27,595 nt of DNA from JBCBSS01 sp039819065. Its GTDB lineage: Bacteria > Bacteroidota > Bacteroidia > Cytophagales > Cyclobacteriaceae. The stretch spans positions 1-27,595 of the forward strand of contig JBCBSS010000106.1 of assembly GCA_039819065.1 (NCBI GenBank), read 5' to 3'. The notes under the pieces were generated by a model. It had not been told where the DNA came from, ran no database searches, and saw only the letters and a program-made list of their open reading frames with translations. The position numbers and the translations under genes are program-made. Of the stretch, positions 26,242 through 27,595 are shown in pieces. Each line of letters starts with the position of its first letter. Positions within the stretch are counted from its first letter, which is position 1.

Positions 26242-26269
26242 AATTCAATTGTTTATTTGTTTATTCGGG

Positions 26270-26677
26270 TCAAAGCGAGGCTCCGCCCCATAGCACTGTA
26301 TACTTTTCGCAGTGTATTAAGATAGTCTTGTATTTGGAAATGTCTGTACCGGATGGTATTTCATATTTCTGTTGACCGTAATTCTTTTTTAAAGGGGCAA
26401 CCAGTAAAGAACCTTTGGTCGCTGTTTTGTCTCTCAGCTCATCAATTGATAATGGCGATAAGAAGATCTTAAGATCAGGAGCGTTCTTTGTTTTGAATTT
26501 ACTATCTAAGGTCACGTACTTTTTACCGTTTTCCTCGGAGATTTTCCATGTGCCTGCAATAGAATAGCTCTTCGTTTTCCATGTTCCGGATTTGCTCTGA
26601 GCCATTAGTGTAGAGCTTGCAGAGGCTATCAAAATAGCGCAACACACCAGCAGGTATTTGGTTGGGATATTTTTCAT
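26270..26677 (-). CDS. Secreted DM13-domain protein
   Basis: This is a 135-residue exported protein. The signal peptide covers about 1-26 (YLLVCCAILIASASSTLMA). Nearly all the rest is a DM13 domain: SYSIAGTWKISEENGKKYV, FKTKNAPDLKIFLSP, then YEIPSGTDISKYKTILIHCE and a terminal VLWGGASL. DM13 domains are proposed to act in electron transfer or redox, with a near-invariant Cys, seen here as the IHCEKY cysteine. The gene is followed by a terminator, so it is probably transcribed alone. It is divergent from the LolA-like gene at 26898. Its partner is unknown. Confidence 0.88.
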   Translation of the reverse strand: MKNIPTKYLLVCCAILIASASSTLMAQSKSGTWKTKSYSIAGTWKISEENGKKYVTLDSKFKTKNAPDLKIFLSPLSIDELRDKTATKGSLLVAPLKKNYGQQKYEIPSGTDISKYKTILIHCEKYTVLWGGASL

Positions 26678-26778
26678 CTGTTCTGGTTTTTAAAAGTTGG
26701 ATTAATACTTGTTCACTTTTTGATTGTCACGCTAAAGATAGATTGAACTGTCTAAGCAATTTGTAATTTGATTGACGC

Positions 26779-26810
26779 TTGAAAGAATAGCAGGCTTTTT
26801 CTTAATTTTG
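26779..26810 (+). promoter_or_regulatory. Bacteroidota-type promoter for the LolA-like gene
   Basis: TTG (26779-26781) and TAATTTTG (26803-26810) are separated by 21 nt and match the -33 TTG and -7 TAnnTTTG elements. A start of transcription near 26816 would leave a leader of about 80 nt. Confidence 0.6.
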
Positions 26811-26897
26811 AGAAAATAAGCCGGACTGAAAATCGTCGACCTGATGGAAATTAGGGAGCTAGCACAGAGTCAGGCAAGTACTAAACAAAAAATTGAA

Positions 26898-27595
26898 ATG
26901 AAAAAAAGAATCTTAATGTTGGTAGCGCTATTAGCGACTACGGTTTGTGTGAATGCTCAAGATTTAGAATCTATTTTGAAAAAGCATTTTGATGCAGTAG
27001 GGCAAGACAAGCTGGTAAAGGTGAATTCTATGAAAATGAAGGCCACAATGAACACTCAGGGGTTGACTATGCAGGCTGACATAATTGTAAAAAAACCGAA
27101 TAAAACCAGAACGGAGATAGACATGGGTACAGGACAGAAAATGATTATGTCCTATGATGGAACTACGGCCTGGACTATTAACCCGGCACTAGGTGATCAA
27201 GCTCAAGAACTACCTGCAGGCCAGGCGGCAAGCATGATCTCACAGGCCGACATGGACGGCGCATTGTGGAATTATAAGAAGAAGGGGCATCAAGTGGAAT
27301 ACATAGGAGAAGAGCAAGTTGATGGTATAAAGTACTACAAGTTAAAAGTACTTTTAAAGGAACAACCCAACGCAGAAACAGTGTGGTATATCAATGCAAA
27401 TACCTATTTGATAGACTTTCAAAATGTAAAAGTCAACCAATACGGTACTATTGTTGAGGCTAGAAATATTATGGCTGCGTACAAAAACGTAGAAGGCGTA
27501 ATGTTACCATCAAAATTTATAACTGAAGCGAACGGTGTTGAGCAGTTAAGTATGACTATGTCTGATATTCAACTGAATGTTGACGTTGATGATAG
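26898..27595 (+). CDS. LolA-like outer-membrane lipoprotein-sorting protein (3' end off the right edge)
   Basis: The frame is open from the ATG at 26898 to the window end (232 codons seen). The signal peptide MKKRILMLVALLATTVCVNA-Q is followed by DLESILKKHFDAVGQDKL, the opening helix of Bacteroidota LolA-like proteins. Beta strands come next: MKMKATMNTQGLTMQADIIV, KMIMSYDGTTAWTINP, KYYKLKVLLKE and TVWYINANTYLIDFQNVKV. These fit the open barrel that carries lipoproteins across the periplasm. Many such paralogues in this phylum have roles other than general lipoprotein transport, so the exact substrate is open. It is transcribed away from the DM13 gene, with a good promoter candidate about 88 nt upstream. 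Confidence 0.88.
   Translation, partial: MKKRILMLVALLATTVCVNAQDLESILKKHFDAVGQDKLVKVNSMKMKATMNTQGLTMQADIIVKKPNKTRTEIDMGTGQKMIMSYDGTTAWTINPALGDQAQELPAGQAASMISQADMDGALWNYKKKGHQVEYIGEEQVDGIKYYKLKVLLKEQPNAETVWYINANTYLIDFQNVKVNQYGTIVEARNIMAAYKNVEGVMLPSKFITEANGVEQLSMTMSDIQLNVDVDD

Noticed and set aside
26701..26760. Possible DM13 promoter (TATCTTTA with a TTG upstream on the minus strand)
   Set aside because: Spacing is only 16 nt and the -7 box lacks the final G, so it is too weak to list.

Overview
The window looks like chromosomal DNA of a free-living Bacteroidota, most likely of the Cytophagales type. Supporting signs are RHS proteins with the DHLGNVR and DPLAEDYYSFSSYNYV motifs, weak Shine-Dalgarno sequences, promoter candidates of the TTG / TAnnTTTG type, many secreted proteins ending their signal peptide in A-Q, and intergenic repeats of the GTCATTGCGAGGAGG and CACCTACGGCGC kinds. 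No phage, insertion sequence, CRISPR array, tRNA or rRNA gene was recognised. The species assignment is inference.

Layout. (1) 1-9884, minus strand: an operon-like run of a small secreted protein, a 1266-residue RHS/YD-repeat protein, and a very large DUF6443/RHS protein. The last carries the RHS core and a variable C-terminal tip cut by the left edge. The tip resembles the start of an M91-type metallopeptidase toxin domain, but no catalytic motif lies inside the window. (2) 9885-10724: a long, palindrome-rich intergenic stretch. (3) 10725-14068, plus strand: an ECF-like sigma factor overlapping by 4 nt a transmembrane Ser/Thr kinase with a TPR-like helical C-terminal part. (4) 14069-14671: an intergenic stretch with two kinds of dispersed repeat. 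(5) 14672-17560, minus: four exported envelope proteins (outer-membrane barrel, lipoprotein, DUF4412 protein, unknown protein), closed by a clear terminator. (6) 17952-22289, minus: a molybdate ABC transport operon (modA, Mop di-domain protein, modB, modC) followed by a PP2C-type phosphatase and an unknown zinc-ribbon-like protein. (7) 22390-23694, minus: OmpA-family protein. (8) 23838-26677, minus: penicillin-binding protein 1C and a DM13-domain protein. (9) 26898 to the right edge, plus: a LolA-like exported protein, truncated.

How it fits together. Most genes serve the envelope: secreted RHS machinery, outer-membrane and periplasmic proteins, peptidoglycan synthesis and high-affinity molybdate import. 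Two signalling units stand out. In the sigma factor/kinase pair, the sigma factor lacks the acidic region-2.2 motif of ordinary ECF factors and has Thr-Thr-Ser there instead. The phosphatase/zinc-ribbon pair sits at the end of the molybdate operon. No single unit can be called a new system from this sequence alone. The best leads are the sigma/kinase switch, the phosphatase tail of the mod operon, an intergenic repeat captured in frame inside the RHS gene, and a pair of palindromic intergenic repeats at 10.4 and 17.8 kb.
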